A DNA stretch of 64,000 bases, taken from Medicago truncatula (lineage: Eukaryota > Streptophyta > Magnoliopsida > Fabales > Fabaceae). Where the stretch lies: the NCBI RefSeq assembly GCF_003473485.1, contig NC_053042.1, forward strand, positions 55,701,762-55,765,761, in the 5' to 3' direction. Every line of letters starts with the position of its first letter. Position 1 is the stretch's first letter. Of this stretch, positions 44,274 through 55,474 are shown piece by piece. The notes beneath the pieces were generated by a model. It was not told the DNA's origin. It was given only the letters and a program-made list of their open reading frames with translations, and did no database searches. Position numbers and translations under genes: made by a program.

Positions 44274-44505
44274 GACCAATGGCAACAATACATAAATTCA
44301 AATTCAGACAGTTTGTGACAGTGACTACACCAGTTGAGATTGTTATTTTCTGAATGTTGAGCTCTAATTTATTTTAAGCATCTACATATTTAGAAATACA
44401 AAATTAAAAATACAAAACTCATAAAAACTACTGTCCTGCAGTCCTTGAGGTAGTCACCACTTTCTTGGAATATGCCTATTAGCTCTAAAAATTTGATACA
44501 CATAC

Positions 44506-44680
44506 CTGAGTTATTTCTTCGGAAGTGTCAATCATTCGTGCTCTGCTTTTCAAGTTTGTCACAACAGCATCAACATCCATATTTATACCTCGCCTCAGAT
44601 CCATTGCATTCATTCAGCTGCTACTGATTTGCATCCTTCCGTAAATATTGCTCGGATAAGAACTGTAGCACAGGTGGTTC
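44506..44680 (-). pseudogene. Captured exon of mitochondrial chaperonin-60 (frameshifted)
   Basis: On the minus strand this encodes TTCATVLIRAIFTEGCKSVA, then after a one-base deletion near 44616 continues as MNAMDLRRGINM, VDAVVTNLKSRARMI and TSEEITQ. These match the plant mitochondrial HSP60 region following the conserved AGDG motif. The fragment ends exactly at a splice donor (CTCAG|GTATG) and is preceded by an acceptor-like TTTAGGCAG, so a genomic exon, not an mRNA copy, was taken. Neighbouring CPN60 exons are absent on both sides. It is inside the putative Helitron and in its orientation. Confidence 0.8.
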
Positions 44681-44983
44681 CTGCCTAAATTTATACCACT
44701 CATTAGTCGGGAGACAAAATGCACAATATCAGCATGTCAAATGTGGCCTTATTTAGATTTAATTTCTAAAAAAGCATAAGATACTCCCTCCCTCCACATT
44801 TTTTTTGGATTTTACAATCCGAAAGTAAGACGCACGAGAAACTTGGAGGTGATGAAAAATTCACAAATTCATTATCATAAAATTTGTTTAGAAGTGTCTC
44901 CAGAAATTCACAAATTCATTATCATAAAAATCTCTCTAAAATAAAAAGAAATTGAAAGAAAATGAAAAAAGGATCATGTGTCT

Positions 44984-45540
44984 CTAACCTGTTGCATCAC
45001 AAAGGGAACTACAAAACCATTGGTATTCATGTTATTGTGAAGAAGTGTTTCATAAGGCACAAAATTCATCTCTTGTAAATATTCATAACTATCATCATCA
45101 TCATCATCATCAACCCTGTTAATTCCAGAAGTTCCTTCACCATCTTTTCCTCTACTATTACTCCCCATCATAAACACAAACCAAGATTTTTTATAAAATC
45201 AAACACACAAATATTACCTTGATTTGTGAAAGGTTCAGCAAGCCACTCCCCGCAATTAGAAACCTTCTATCTATCATCATCGCTTGAACCACCCTCTTAT
45301 GCGATATGATGTGTTGCTGCAACTCTATGGGAAACTGCAAATTAGGAAGAGATGTAGAGAACTCTATGAAAACAACAAACCACAAATATTTATCTCACTA
45401 AAACATAATCATAAACTACCCAAGAGGTGGGTTCTACAACTAAAGGAACTCACCTTAAACATTTTTTTTAAAGTCTCGACGCTGCTTACGTCCCATTTCA
45501 GCTCCTGCTATGCCCCATAGGCACTTTTCTCAAAACAGCT
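44984..45540 (-). pseudogene. Exon-like fragments of unrecognised origin in the Helitron
   Basis: Three minus-strand pieces have plausible splice borders: one near 45530-45454 reading ELKWDVSSVETLKKMFK and ending AAG|GTGAGT; one near 45340-45204 reading FPIELQQHIISHKRVVQAMM then DRRFLIAGSGLLNLSQIK and ending AAG|GTAATA; and one from an ATG at about 45168 reading MGSNSRGKDGEGTSG, an Asp run (GATGATGATG repeat), then YEYLQEMNFVPYETLL and FVMQQ|GTTAGA. I do not recognise the protein or proteins. They may be further captured exons or an expressed chimera; order and connection are not established. Confidence 0.4.
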
Positions 45541-46811
45541 TAATTGCAGCTTATGGCCTCTGCATGTTCCGAATTCATTCCAAACATCAACCCACACAAC
45601 CAAACACTTATGAACAACTTTTAGATCATTTATTCAGCAACTTAAACTTCAAAATCGCTTATTTTGCAATTTTCATGCCAAAACCCGCATAGCTTTTTCT
45701 GCAGATTTTCAGCACTACAGTCCAACTTCTAATGTGTTTTCTGAATTCATTCTTGATCCAAATCGTACAAAATTTATATCTAAACTGTAGGGAATTGAGG
45801 GCAGAATCTTAAAATCCAATAATTTCTCCATTTTGGGTTACACAGCAAAATTTTCAACCCATAATTCATAATCAGTCCAATACACTTTTTCTAACAATCT
45901 ATCCATAAAATTCAGTCATGGTTCAACCATAATCAGTCACTTGTAGTTAGGCTAAACCAGCATTAAACAAAGTTAGGCTAAACCAGCATTAAACAACATT
46001 GATCGATCATGCATTCACTAACCAAATCTAGAACTTTAGTTTCACACCAAGCCGATTCATAAAACTCAAATTTTGGATTATTTAAAGTCAACCATATACC
46101 TTATAATTCTATGACAGAACAGCTGTGTTTAAATAGCAACTGGGACATATAGGCAAATCATAAAATTATGAAATTAAACATGAAGAAACTACTATATGTC
46201 CAACGCAACTGGTCCTACTCGAAAAAGAGTTTCCAGTCTTAAGATATTAACTTTCTAAGCTGACTGACACAACATAATTTGTAAAATCGAACAGCTGATT
46301 TCATAAAACCACTATAAATCACATAAACAATATAAAAATATAAGACTTGACAGTATTAAAGTAGTAAAAGTAAGCTTTCCAATCTAATTGGTTTCACTCA
46401 AAATTGATTCCAATCGCTCAATCTATACCCAATTTAACTCAGCTACGTCATAATGTTTTTATGCAGAAAAATAATCATATTTGTTTCACTCACAACCGCT
46501 ACATGGCATATAATTTATCCAATAACAACTAATTCTCCTCTTACACAGCAAACATAAATTGTTTATCATGAGATACATAATAATAGTAATAATAATCTCA
46601 ATGTCACTTCTAAATCTATCCAAAACAGAATTTGTAAAAGAAATCAATAATTAGAACATTGATGCTACAGCATGCAAACAACAATAGAGCAAGTACATTC
46701 ATTAATCATAAATCAATTTTAGTAACCCACCCTAGAGAGGTTTTAAGGTTTGGGTTTAAGACTATGTTACCTTAGATTTTATCCAAAAGAGAGATACTTG
46801 AATCCCTAATT

Positions 46812-46934
46812 TTAACTTGATTTTGCAACTTCCATGATGGCTATAGCTTCTTCAATGGTGACTTCTCCTTTTTCTTTACTGTAGATGGAGGTTGCAGCTA
46901 CAACTCTCTTCTCTTCCTTGTCTCTCGATCTCAT
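46812..46934 (-). other. Small ATG-started frame (40 codons) near the Helitron 5' end
   Basis: The minus strand opens MRSRDKEEKRVVAATSIYSK and continues EKGEVTIEEAIAIMEVAKSS to a TAA. It sits downstream of a GA-rich leader (47050-46940) and upstream of a good splice donor (CTAAG|GTAACA, exon end 46771). It could be an upstream frame in a leader exon, part of a captured exon, or chance. No family is recognised. Confidence 0.3.
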
Positions 46935-47218
46935 AGTTCTCCTTACTTCTCATTTCTCTCTTTCTCTTTCGGTAACCCACTCCCTCTCACTGCCTCTTCT
47001 TCTTTTCTTCTTTTCCTCTTCTACGTTCAGCCCCTTTCTTCTCTCTCTCTCATCTTTCTTTTCTTTCTAATTTAATTGTAGATTTTTATATTGGTATTAC
47101 CAAAATGCCCTTCTCTCAAATTACAGGATTACTAAATTACCCTTTAGGAGGGCAAAAATGGAAAAATAAAGGACATTCATTTTCTTATTAGTATTAGTAT
47201 TAGTATATATAGAGGAGA

Positions 47219-47870
47219 TAAAGTTTGCAAAATTAAGAAGGCAAGCATAGGTAATGATGCAATTCCTTCAAAAAAAAAAAAGGTAATGATGCAATTTGCA
47301 AGGCAGGTTCAAAAATAGATTATGGTGAAAGCTGTCGTAAGCGGTTGCCAACAGACGTAAATGAATCATTCGACAAATTTATAAATTGTATTTATATATG
47401 GAGGAAACATAAATTTTAGATTGCCTCATGCTTAAACTCCCCTAAAAAAAATTGGTCGAGCCTGTATATATCATTTGACAGTTTATAAAGATACAATTAT
47501 CATTATGTATTAATAAAAATCAATTAAAAATTTGTCAAAAAAAACCAATTAACAACTTTACAAAAAAAAAATCATTTAATTGATTCAATTAAGGGCCCAT
47601 TTGTTATAGTTTTTTCTAATATTTTGGTAGTGTAATATATTTTTTTAATTTTTTTAATAAATAAATTTTCAAGAAAAGTTTCAAATAAAAAATTCATTTG
47701 AATAACTTATCTTAAAATGTCATTCTAAGCATTTCATCATTTTGTTATAATTTTATAAAATTTTTGGATACTAAAATTTTTAAAAAATCACTAAAAAAAG
47801 TTATTTCAAATAACTTTTCCTAAAACTAAATTCAGTTTAATCTTATTAATTAATTCTCATTATCACATAC

Positions 47871-47907
<37 letters not shown>

Positions 47908-48155
47908 TAAAATTTCAGTATTCAAAAAAATTATAACAATAAAGTGAAAAATAATAGCTTATAATTTGAAGAGAAAACTTAATATTAGATTGAAAATCGA
48001 ATAATAATCTATACTATATACAAAGAAAACTACCTCTTTCAGCACTTTTAGGCTGAATTTTTCCTTTCTAAAAATACCCTTAATTTTCAATACAAATAAC
48101 ATATGTAATAATTAGATAAAAATAAATGTAAATATTGAAACAAATGTAACAAACA

Positions 48156-48194
<39 letters not shown>

Positions 48195-48253
48195 CCTTTA
48201 TCATTTAAAAAGTGTAACAAACTATATGAGTATATTTATACTTACTTTTTCAT
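47219..48253. other. AT-rich intergenic DNA with microsatellites
   Basis: GGTAATGATGCAATT is duplicated at about 47251 and 47282. A repeat starting GGGCCCATTTGTTATAG (47593) runs to about 47820 and relates to 24.6-25.0 kb. TA/AT microsatellites occupy 47882-47906 and 48158-48191. No gene. Confidence 0.5.
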
Positions 48254-48340
48254 GTCCTCGTGAGTTTAGCTCAGTTGGTATGGATAATGCATAAAATATG
48301 CAATGTTCGGGGTTCAAATCCCGACCACCACCAAAGGAAA
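48254..48340 (+). mobile_element. Short tRNA-derived SINE (87 bp)
   Basis: A perfect 14-bp duplication, ACTTACTTTTTCAT, flanks it (48240-48253 and 48341-48354). The insert has an A box, TTTAGCTCAGTTGG, and a B box, GGGGTTCAAATCCCG, in pol III spacing, and little else; it ends in GGAAA. It is a tRNA-like head with almost no body. Confidence 0.88.
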
Positions 48341-48354
48341 ACTTACTTTTTCAT

Positions 48355-48644
48355 TATCTCAATTATACCTTTAAACAACTTTTTCTATAATAAAGATTTT
48401 TGTTGGTGTCATTAAAAAAAAAAAATTAGATTATATATTTTTTTGTTATATTATTGGTGTCATTGAAATAAATAATTATAATTAATTTGGTCTTTTATAA
48501 CTTGAAAGCAACAAACATTTATATTTTTAGTTTAATCAAAATTAAAATTTCATAAAAAAATACTGTTTATAATTTTCAAACGTTAGCGCAATAAAAAGAA
48601 TGGAAAAACGAGCACGTAAGGGCCCATCTTTTCGCTAATAATAA
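48355..48644. other. AT-rich spacer
   Basis: Nothing supportable beyond simple A/T-rich sequence. Confidence 0.4.
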
Positions 48645-48653
48645 TAATAGTTT

Positions 48654-49460
48654 GAGTTTTTCTATTTACACCCCATATTTTTCTGGTTACACCCAAATTT
48701 TCTTAAATTTTTTTATAATACCAAAATTGCCCTTTTATATAAATTTTCTTAGAACCCTAATTTTATTCATTGTCAGTGAGTTTCACCCTCTTTTACCCCA
48801 CAAAGCGATCGATCAAATAATTTGATGTTCAATATCAATCTCCATGAAAATTAAAGAGTGAATCAAAATATTTTTCATCTATACTCAATTGGATATAAGT
48901 AAGTGAATTTCTTCTTCTATTTGCTAGTTTCAATTTTTTTCCTTCAACTGCAATGATGCACTGTACGATTACGGTTTTAATTTACATTGGCAAGGTTAAC
49001 TTAAATTCAGTTTAAGTAGGTTCATGTAAACTTAGTTTACATGAACCTACTTAAACTGAGTTTACATGAACCTACTTAAATTGAGTTAACATGAACCTAC
49101 TTAAACTGAGTTTACATGAACCTACTTAAACTGAGTTTACAAAATCGCAGAACAAGGAAAACACAAAATCAGAACTGAGAACCCATAACAAGAAAAACAC
49201 AATCGATTGAAGAACAACACTTGCTAACCTGATTTGCTTCGAATTTTCTTTGAAATCATGAATGGACGTGAGAAAGTATGGTTTTGAAAATCTTCGCAGA
49301 ACACAATCGATCGATTGGAGAATTATGGTTTTGGAAGAAGGGTTTTGGGGTGTAACCAAAAAAGAAGGAATAGGCTTTTTGAAAATCAAATTTTATGAAA
49401 GGGTAATCTTATCATTTTGGGGTGCAACCATGATTAACTAGGGTGCAAGTAGAAAAACTC
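48654..49460 (-). mobile_element. Mutator-type MITE, copy 2 (807 bp), inverted relative to copy 1
   Basis: This is the same element as at 29722-30468 in opposite orientation, with perfect 9-bp flanks TAATAGTTT at 48645-48653 and 49461-49469. Ends are GAGTTTTTCTATTTACACCC and GGGTGCAAGTAGAAAAACTC. It is longer than copy 1 because the internal unit ACATGAACCTACTTAAACTG is repeated about four times (49035-49140). The shared frame, 87 codons here, differs from copy 1 by one substitution and a 5-residue indel. Confidence 0.92.
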
Positions 49461-49534
49461 TAATAGTTTTAGACTTGTCAAAAAATGTAAGTTAAGGAAA
49501 GGGAATATAATGTAATTTACTTTATTTTTATAAA

Positions 49535-49597
49535 CATAATAATATTGTCATGTTTATATTTTCCTTAAAAAAAAATAAACATGACAATATTATTATG
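49535..49597. repeat. Perfect 22-bp hairpin upstream of OGDH
   Basis: 49535-49556 (ATAATATTGTCATGTTTA core) is exactly complementary to 49576-49597 across a 19-nt A/T-rich loop. The stem would be a strong cruciform or hairpin. It lies about 0.8 kb before the OGDH start codon. Confidence 0.85.
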
Positions 49598-50417
49598 AAA
49601 CCATATGTAAAAATATTGATAGCAGAATTGTAGTGAGTTCTAGAAAATGGATTTGGGACCCACCAAAAAAGAGAAAGGATGCATGGACAAACACAAGACA
49701 TGAGATGAGATTCAGTGTTTTCTGGAAACAAATGATCCCATTTGGCAGTTCCATTGAAAAAGTTGAAACACAACAACACTATCACCAACTCAACAATCAC
49801 ATCGTATCAGGTTCTTCTTTATTTCTATCCTCTAACTTCGCTGTTTCTCTTCCTCCTCTTTGCAACCATCATTCATTAATCAATCAATATCCCAACATTT
49901 TTATAGCTTCCAATTATTCTGGAATTATATATTTAAATTTTTTTTTAGATTTTATGGAATTTTTGTTGACCTTTGACTATCTTTTTACTTTAGAGTGAAT
50001 CACAAGTTAGTGCGTGAACTTATGATATTAGTAATCCTATATACTACATTCATAGCATTTCCATTTAACTGTTTCATTACTGTTATGTTGCGTCGTATAG
50101 AAGATATGTTGATGCCATTTTGATATCAATTCCTTTCCCCTGTGCTGCCTTTTTTCATTTGGTGCATAAATTCAACTTCTGTATCACAGTTTATATTTAT
50201 CATTTCTACATGAACATTTTCTCAGTAGATTTATGAGGTATATCTGTTTTGTTTTAGCCTTTTGATGAAATTCTCATCAATTTCTTGTTATGGGTTGGTT
50301 ATTGATAGGGAAAGAGTGATGTGTAGTGAATAAAGACATTGAGTGAATTTGAAGGCATGCATTACCATCATTAAGTAATTGGTGATACTCTTGATTGTCC
50401 AATCTCCTGAGTGAGCC
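49598..50417 (+). promoter_or_regulatory. OGDH upstream region with probable 5'-UTR intron
   Basis: The segment 49620-49808 is non-repetitive and ends CGTATCAG|GTTCTT, a good donor; GTTATTGATAG near 50308 is a good acceptor before GGAAAGAG. I infer a leader exon ending about 49809, an intron of about 0.5 kb, and a second leader exon running to the ATG at 50418. A frame at 49633-49998 crosses this donor and is probably not translated. Confidence 0.45.
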
Positions 50418-53400
50418 ATGGGATGGTATAGGGCTGTTTCCGGCATAGCACAGCATTCAATTAAGAGAAACCTCTATCGAGGTGGATCCTCATGTTATGC
50501 GAGAAGGACCACAATCGTTCCATCAACAAGTAGAAACTTTCAGACAACAGTTTTCAAATCCAAAGCACAAGCTGCACCTGCACCTCGCCCTGTTCCCCTT
50601 TCTAGGCTTACCGACAATTTCTTAGATGGGTCGAGCAGTGTCTATTTGGAGGAGCTTCAAAGAGCATGGGAAGCTGATCCAAACAATGTAGACGAGTCTT
50701 GGGACAATTTCTTCAGGAACTTTGTGGGCCAGGCTTCCACCTCTCCGGGAATTTCAGGTCAAACAATTCAGGAGAGTATGCGATTGCTGTTATTGGTTAG
50801 AGCATACCAGGTTAATGGCCACATGAAAGCCAAGCTAGATCCTTTAGGTCTTGAAGAACGTAAAATCCCCGATGAGTTAAACCTGGCCCTTTATGGGTTC
50901 ACCGAGGCTGATCTGGATAGAGAATTCTTTTTGGGTGTGTGGAATATGTCTGGATTTTTGTCTGAGAATCGTCCGGTGCAGACCCTTAGGTCTATTTTGA
51001 CACGGCTCGAGCAAGCTTATTGTGGAAGCATTGGGTATGAGTACATGCATATACCTGACCGTGACAAATGTAATTGGCTAAGGGAGAAGATTGAAACCCC
51101 TGCGGCCACACAATTCAGTCGGGAGCGTCGTGAGGTTATTTTTGATAGGCTTGCTTGGAGTACACTTTTTGAAAACTTCTTGGCCACCAAGTGGACATCA
51201 GCAAAGAGGTTTGGGCTTGAAGGGGGAGAGACTCTTATTCCTGGAATGAAAGAAATGTTTGACCGAGCATCTGATCTTGGGGTCGAGAGCATAGTTATGG
51301 GAATGGCACATAGAGGAAGATTGAATGTTTTGGGTAATGTAGTTCGGAAGCCGATTCGTCGGATATTTTGTGAGTTTAGTGGTGGCGGTCTACCAGTGGA
51401 TGAAGTCGGGCTCTATAAAGGAACTGGTGATGTTAAATATCACTTGGGAACTTCTTATGATCGACCAACCAGGGGCGGGAGGAGAATACATTTGTCGTTG
51501 GTGGCAAATCCTAGTCACTTGGAAGCAGTAAACCCACTTGTTGTTGGAAAAACCCGAGCGAAGCAGTATTATTCAGATGATGCGGAAAGAATGAAAAACA
51601 TGGGTGTTTTGATTCACGGAGATGGTAGTTTTTCCGGACAAGGCGTAGTTTATGAAACTCTTCATCTTAGTGCTCTTCCAAATTATACTACAGGTGGGAC
51701 TATACACATCGTGTTCAACAATCAAGTTTCGTTTACAACTGATCCCAAGTCAGGAAGATCTTCGCAATATTCTACTGATGTTGCCAAAGCCTTAAACGCT
51801 CCCATATTTCATGTCAATGGTGATGACGTGGAAGCAGTTGTCCGCGTATGTGAACTTGCTGCTGAGTGGCGTCAGACTTTCCATTCAGATGTGGTTGTCG
51901 ACTTAGTATGTTACCGTCGATTTGGCCATAATGAGATTGATGAACCTTCTTTCACACAGCCTAAAATGTATAAGGTGGCCCTTTTATTTATTATTCTCTT
52001 ATTCTTTAAATATGCATATTGCTTTTTGACAAGTTAATCATATATTAAACTTTCTTGGCTATGTATAGGTCATCCGAAACCATCCATCAGCTCTTGAGAT
52101 TTATCAGAAGAAACTTTTGGAATTAGGGGAGTTAACTAAAGAAGACATTGAGAAGATACACAAGAAGGTCACATCAATTCTAAATGATGAATTTTTGGCC
52201 AGCAAAGATTATCTTCCAGACAGAAGAGATTGGCTTTCAGCATATTGGTCTGGTTTTAAGTCACCTGAGCAGCTTTCACGTATCCGTAACACTGGGTATA
52301 GTAAATTGATGTTAACGTTGCATTAGTCTTTCTGTTGTTTGTAAAACAGCTGAAATCTATGATCAATCTTGTGCAGGGTGAAGCCGGAGATTTTGAAAAA
52401 TGTTGGGAAGGCAATCACAGTCTTACCTGAAAACTTTACTCCTCACAAAGCAGTGAAGAGGATTTATGAACAGCGTGCCCAAATGATCGAGACAGGGGAA
52501 GATATTGACTGGGGTTTTGCAGAGGCACTTGCCTTCGCCACATTGATAGTTGAAGGTAACCATGTTCGTTTAAGTGGCCAGGACGTTGAAAGAGGAACGT
52601 TTAGTCACCGCCATGCTGTAGTTCATGATCAGACAAATGGGGAGAAATATTGCCCCCTTGACCATGTGATAATGAACCAGAACGAAGAGATGTTTACTGT
52701 TAGCAATAGGTAATTTTCTTCCACATGTTTATGTAATGGTATTGAGAAAATAAACCAGGTTTACATGGTTAATTTTCTGATTTTTTTAGTCATGCAGCTT
52801 AAGCTCCTGAATCTTAGAATTCATATCTGGCTTAAGTGGTCGTCAATGTTGCTACTTTTTTTTAAGTCTAGCTAAATTTAAATTTGTTGCTTGATTTGTA
52901 GTGAAATGTGATGTTTGTAGTACCCTGTTCAAGATGTATGATCCATTTACATACTAAGTATCATTGCTAGGAATTATGATACGTGCCTTTATCTTGATTA
53001 CTGCTGGATTTCATTTCTCATATAATATATTTATAACACTTGATACTTATGTTGAAGTAATGATAGGTTTTTTTTTTTTTTTTTTTTTGTCTCATGACTA
53101 AGTAATAATTGATATGCTATGCAGCTCACTTTCTGAGTTTGGTGTTCTTGGATTTGAATTGGGGTACTCAATGGAAAATCCTAATTCATTGGTGATCTGG
53201 GAGGCACAATTTGGTGATTTTGCGAATGGTGCTCAAGTCATATTTGACAATTTCCTGAGCTGTGGTGAGTCTAAGTGGCTGCGTCAGGCCGGGCTCGTTG
53301 TGTTACTTCCACATGGTTATGATGGCCAGGGCCCAGAGCATTCAAGTGGGAGATTGGAACGCTTTCTTCAGGTTCTCTATTTGTGAATCTATGTTCTTTT

Positions 53401-55245
53401 TTCCTTGAAACTTCTCTGAAGCATTTATTCTTTCTGTATGAATCTGGTTGCCAATTATGGTCTACTTTGTGATCGACATACAGCCTTGAATTAAAACAAT
53501 TTTTTTGGAGGCAGATTTAGGATGGTGGTGTTTTTAGTGCACACAAAAAATTAATTTAAATAATTGTCTCGTTGCTTCGTTTGGAAGTTGTTGTCTTTCT
53601 GCATGTACATCCTTCATCTTTCAATGCTATTCATTAGATAAATTGAACCGTGTGTCTACTGAATTCTTTCCAGATGGCTGATGACCATCCTTATATTATT
53701 CCCGAGATGGATCCTACTCTTCGGAAACAAATTCAGGAATGTAATTGGCAGGTTGTGAATGTTACAACTCCAGCAAATTTTTTCCATGTTTTACGGAGAC
53801 AGGTTCGTAGTTGGTACAATAATTGATAAATGTTAGCTTTGTCACTTGAAGTTATATTATCTAATTTTCTTATTGTTGTTTTTTGTTTTATCGCAGATAC
53901 ATAGAGAATTCCGTAAACCTCTCATTGTAATGTCCCCTAAGAACCTGCTTCGCAGTAAAGCTTGCAGATCAAATTTATCTGAGTTTGATGACGTCCAAGG
54001 ACACCCTGGTTTTGACAAACAAGGAACCAGATTTAAGCGCCTCATAAAAGACCAAAATAAGCACTCAAATGTTGAGGAGGGTATTAGGCGTCTAATACTA
54101 TGTTCTGGAAAGGTTTGCGACCCTCATTCAAACTGGCTGTTCATCTAGTGGGTTTCATCTTAACCATATTTCCGAACATTACTCATTGCTTTGACTGTTT
54201 TCTAAATATGCTTTTTATGATCGTCAATGTCTTATAGGTTTATTACGAACTTGATGATCAACGAACAAAGGTAGATGCAAAGGATGTTGCAATATGTAGG
54301 GTGGAACAACTTTGTCCTTTCCCTTATGACCTTGTCCAACGAGAGCTCAAACGATATCCAAGTATGTCTGTTCAAAATTCTCTTTAGCAATGGATTCTGA
54401 TTTTTTTTATTGCATGTTGAGGTTTGATTATGACATATTGTATGCCTGTTGTCGTTAATAGTGTGGAAACTAGTTCCTGTTTGTGTCTTCTCTGCTTGAC
54501 GTTTAATTTCAATTTTTACCCTATGATATTGTTGCATCTTTTACCTATCAATTTAGTAAGAAGATCAGCCATATCGACACTGATAGTGTTTCTTTTTTGC
54601 TATCAAAGCAAGAGTAATAATTTGGAGTTCTAATCTCTGCTTGTTAGTCGGGAGGATTCGAAAGCATCTAGTTTTCTTTTCGATAAAAAGTTTTTTTTAG
54701 CTCCTATCACTACCAGAAAAAATGTTATTGAAATTAATTTGAATTCTTACGGTAATAGATTTCTAGATGTCAAAAAATGTGGACAAAAGCCAAAGTCAAT
54801 TCATTAGAACATTATTGAATTGATGCTCACATTCCTCTAAATGTAGGAAAGCTTTGGACTTTGATGTGTGTGAATGTGTGAACTAATTAGTAGAACATGG
54901 CTTAATCATCATTAAATTTTGGGTTAAGCATTATAAATATTGAATTGCAGGATATTAATCATTTTAAGTCTTCTGTGCTAAACATTTTACTTTTTTTGTG
55001 CTATAGATGCAGAGGTTGTTTGGTGTCAAGAAGAGCCAATGAACATGGGTGGATACACATACGTTTTACCGCGGCTTATAACTTCCATGAAGTCTTTAGG
55101 TAGGGGAGGTTATGATGATGTTAAATATGTCGGTCGTGCTCCCTCTGCAGCCACGGCTACTGGTTTCCTCAAGGTTCACCACAAGGAGCAAACTGAGCTA
55201 GTTGAGAAAGCCCTTCAAAGTGAACCGATCAATTATCCTTACTAA
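50418..55245 (+). CDS. OGDH: 2-oxoglutarate dehydrogenase E1 component, mitochondrial
   Basis: Eight exons, 50418-51974, 52069-52295, 52377-52709, 53125-53371, 53674-53802, 53897-54112, 54238-54361 and 55007-55245, encode 1023 aa; plant E1-OGDH is about 1025. E1 is the thiamine-diphosphate decarboxylase of the 2-oxoglutarate dehydrogenase complex, making succinyl-CoA in the TCA cycle. Residues 1-55 are Arg/Ser-rich and lack acids, a mitochondrial presequence. [20 protein letters not shown] is the family's N-terminal motif. [15 protein letters not shown] follows in the core, and the GDD ... RRFGHNE stretch (about 468-506) is the ThDP/Mg motif. [10 protein letters not shown] and [18 protein letters not shown] mark the transketolase-like domain; [13 protein letters not shown] is near the C-terminus. 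The start GCCATGG is a good context. Frames past 51974, 52295 and 53371 are intron read-through. Confidence 0.97.
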
Positions 55246-55332
55246 GGGTTCTGCATATACATTATTTTGCTTCTGAGAAGGATAAGCACCTGGTTTGGAG
55301 GGCAGCTTATAATTCTATATAATTCTTAATTG

Positions 55333-55465
55333 CAGTCCCCGTGAGCATAAGTCCAATTGGCATGAGACGTTGCAATATGAAATGGCCGGGGTTCAAACTT
55401 CAAACCCCGAATTCCCACTTATTCATAATTTCTAGTTACTAAGCTATTTGAAGAAGAAGAAAAAA
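55333..55465 (+). mobile_element. SINE in the OGDH 3' region (133 bp)
   Basis: Flanked by the 9-bp repeat TCTTAATTG (55324-55332 and 55466-55474). It begins CAGTCCCCGTGAGCATAAGT (diverged A box), has GGGGTTCAAAC (B box) and ends in an A-rich GAAGAAGAAGAAAAAA tail. It starts 88 bp after the OGDH stop, so it probably lies in the 3' UTR. Confidence 0.82.
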
Positions 55466-55474
55466 TCTTAATTG

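Larger units (their letters stand above)
42388..47218 (-). mobile_element. Putative non-autonomous Helitron (4.83 kb) with captured gene fragments
   Basis: Read on the minus strand the element begins TCTCCTCTATATATACTAAT after a host A (47219) and ends with a hairpin, CCCGTGC-GAA-GCACGGG, then seven bases and CTAG at 42388, followed by a host T (42387). A 5' TC, a 3' hairpin just before CTRR, and insertion between A and T without target duplication are the Helitron hallmarks. No Rep/helicase frame is present. Inside, on the same strand, lie a frameshifted chaperonin-60 exon and other exon-like pieces with plausible GT-AG borders, as expected of gene-capturing Helitrons. A second, degraded copy of the terminal motif (CTTCGCACGGGTTGAATA) is at about 42513. 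Confidence 0.75.

Noticed and set aside
45340..45454. Similarity of FPIELQQHIISHKR...AGSGLL to the ELF3 conserved block
   Set aside because: Only a few residues agree (FP, H, AGS, LL) and spacing differs; too weak to name.
49633..49998. 121-codon frame upstream of OGDH as a separate gene
   Set aside because: It spans a likely leader-exon donor at 49809 and has no domain; better read as 5' UTR plus intron.
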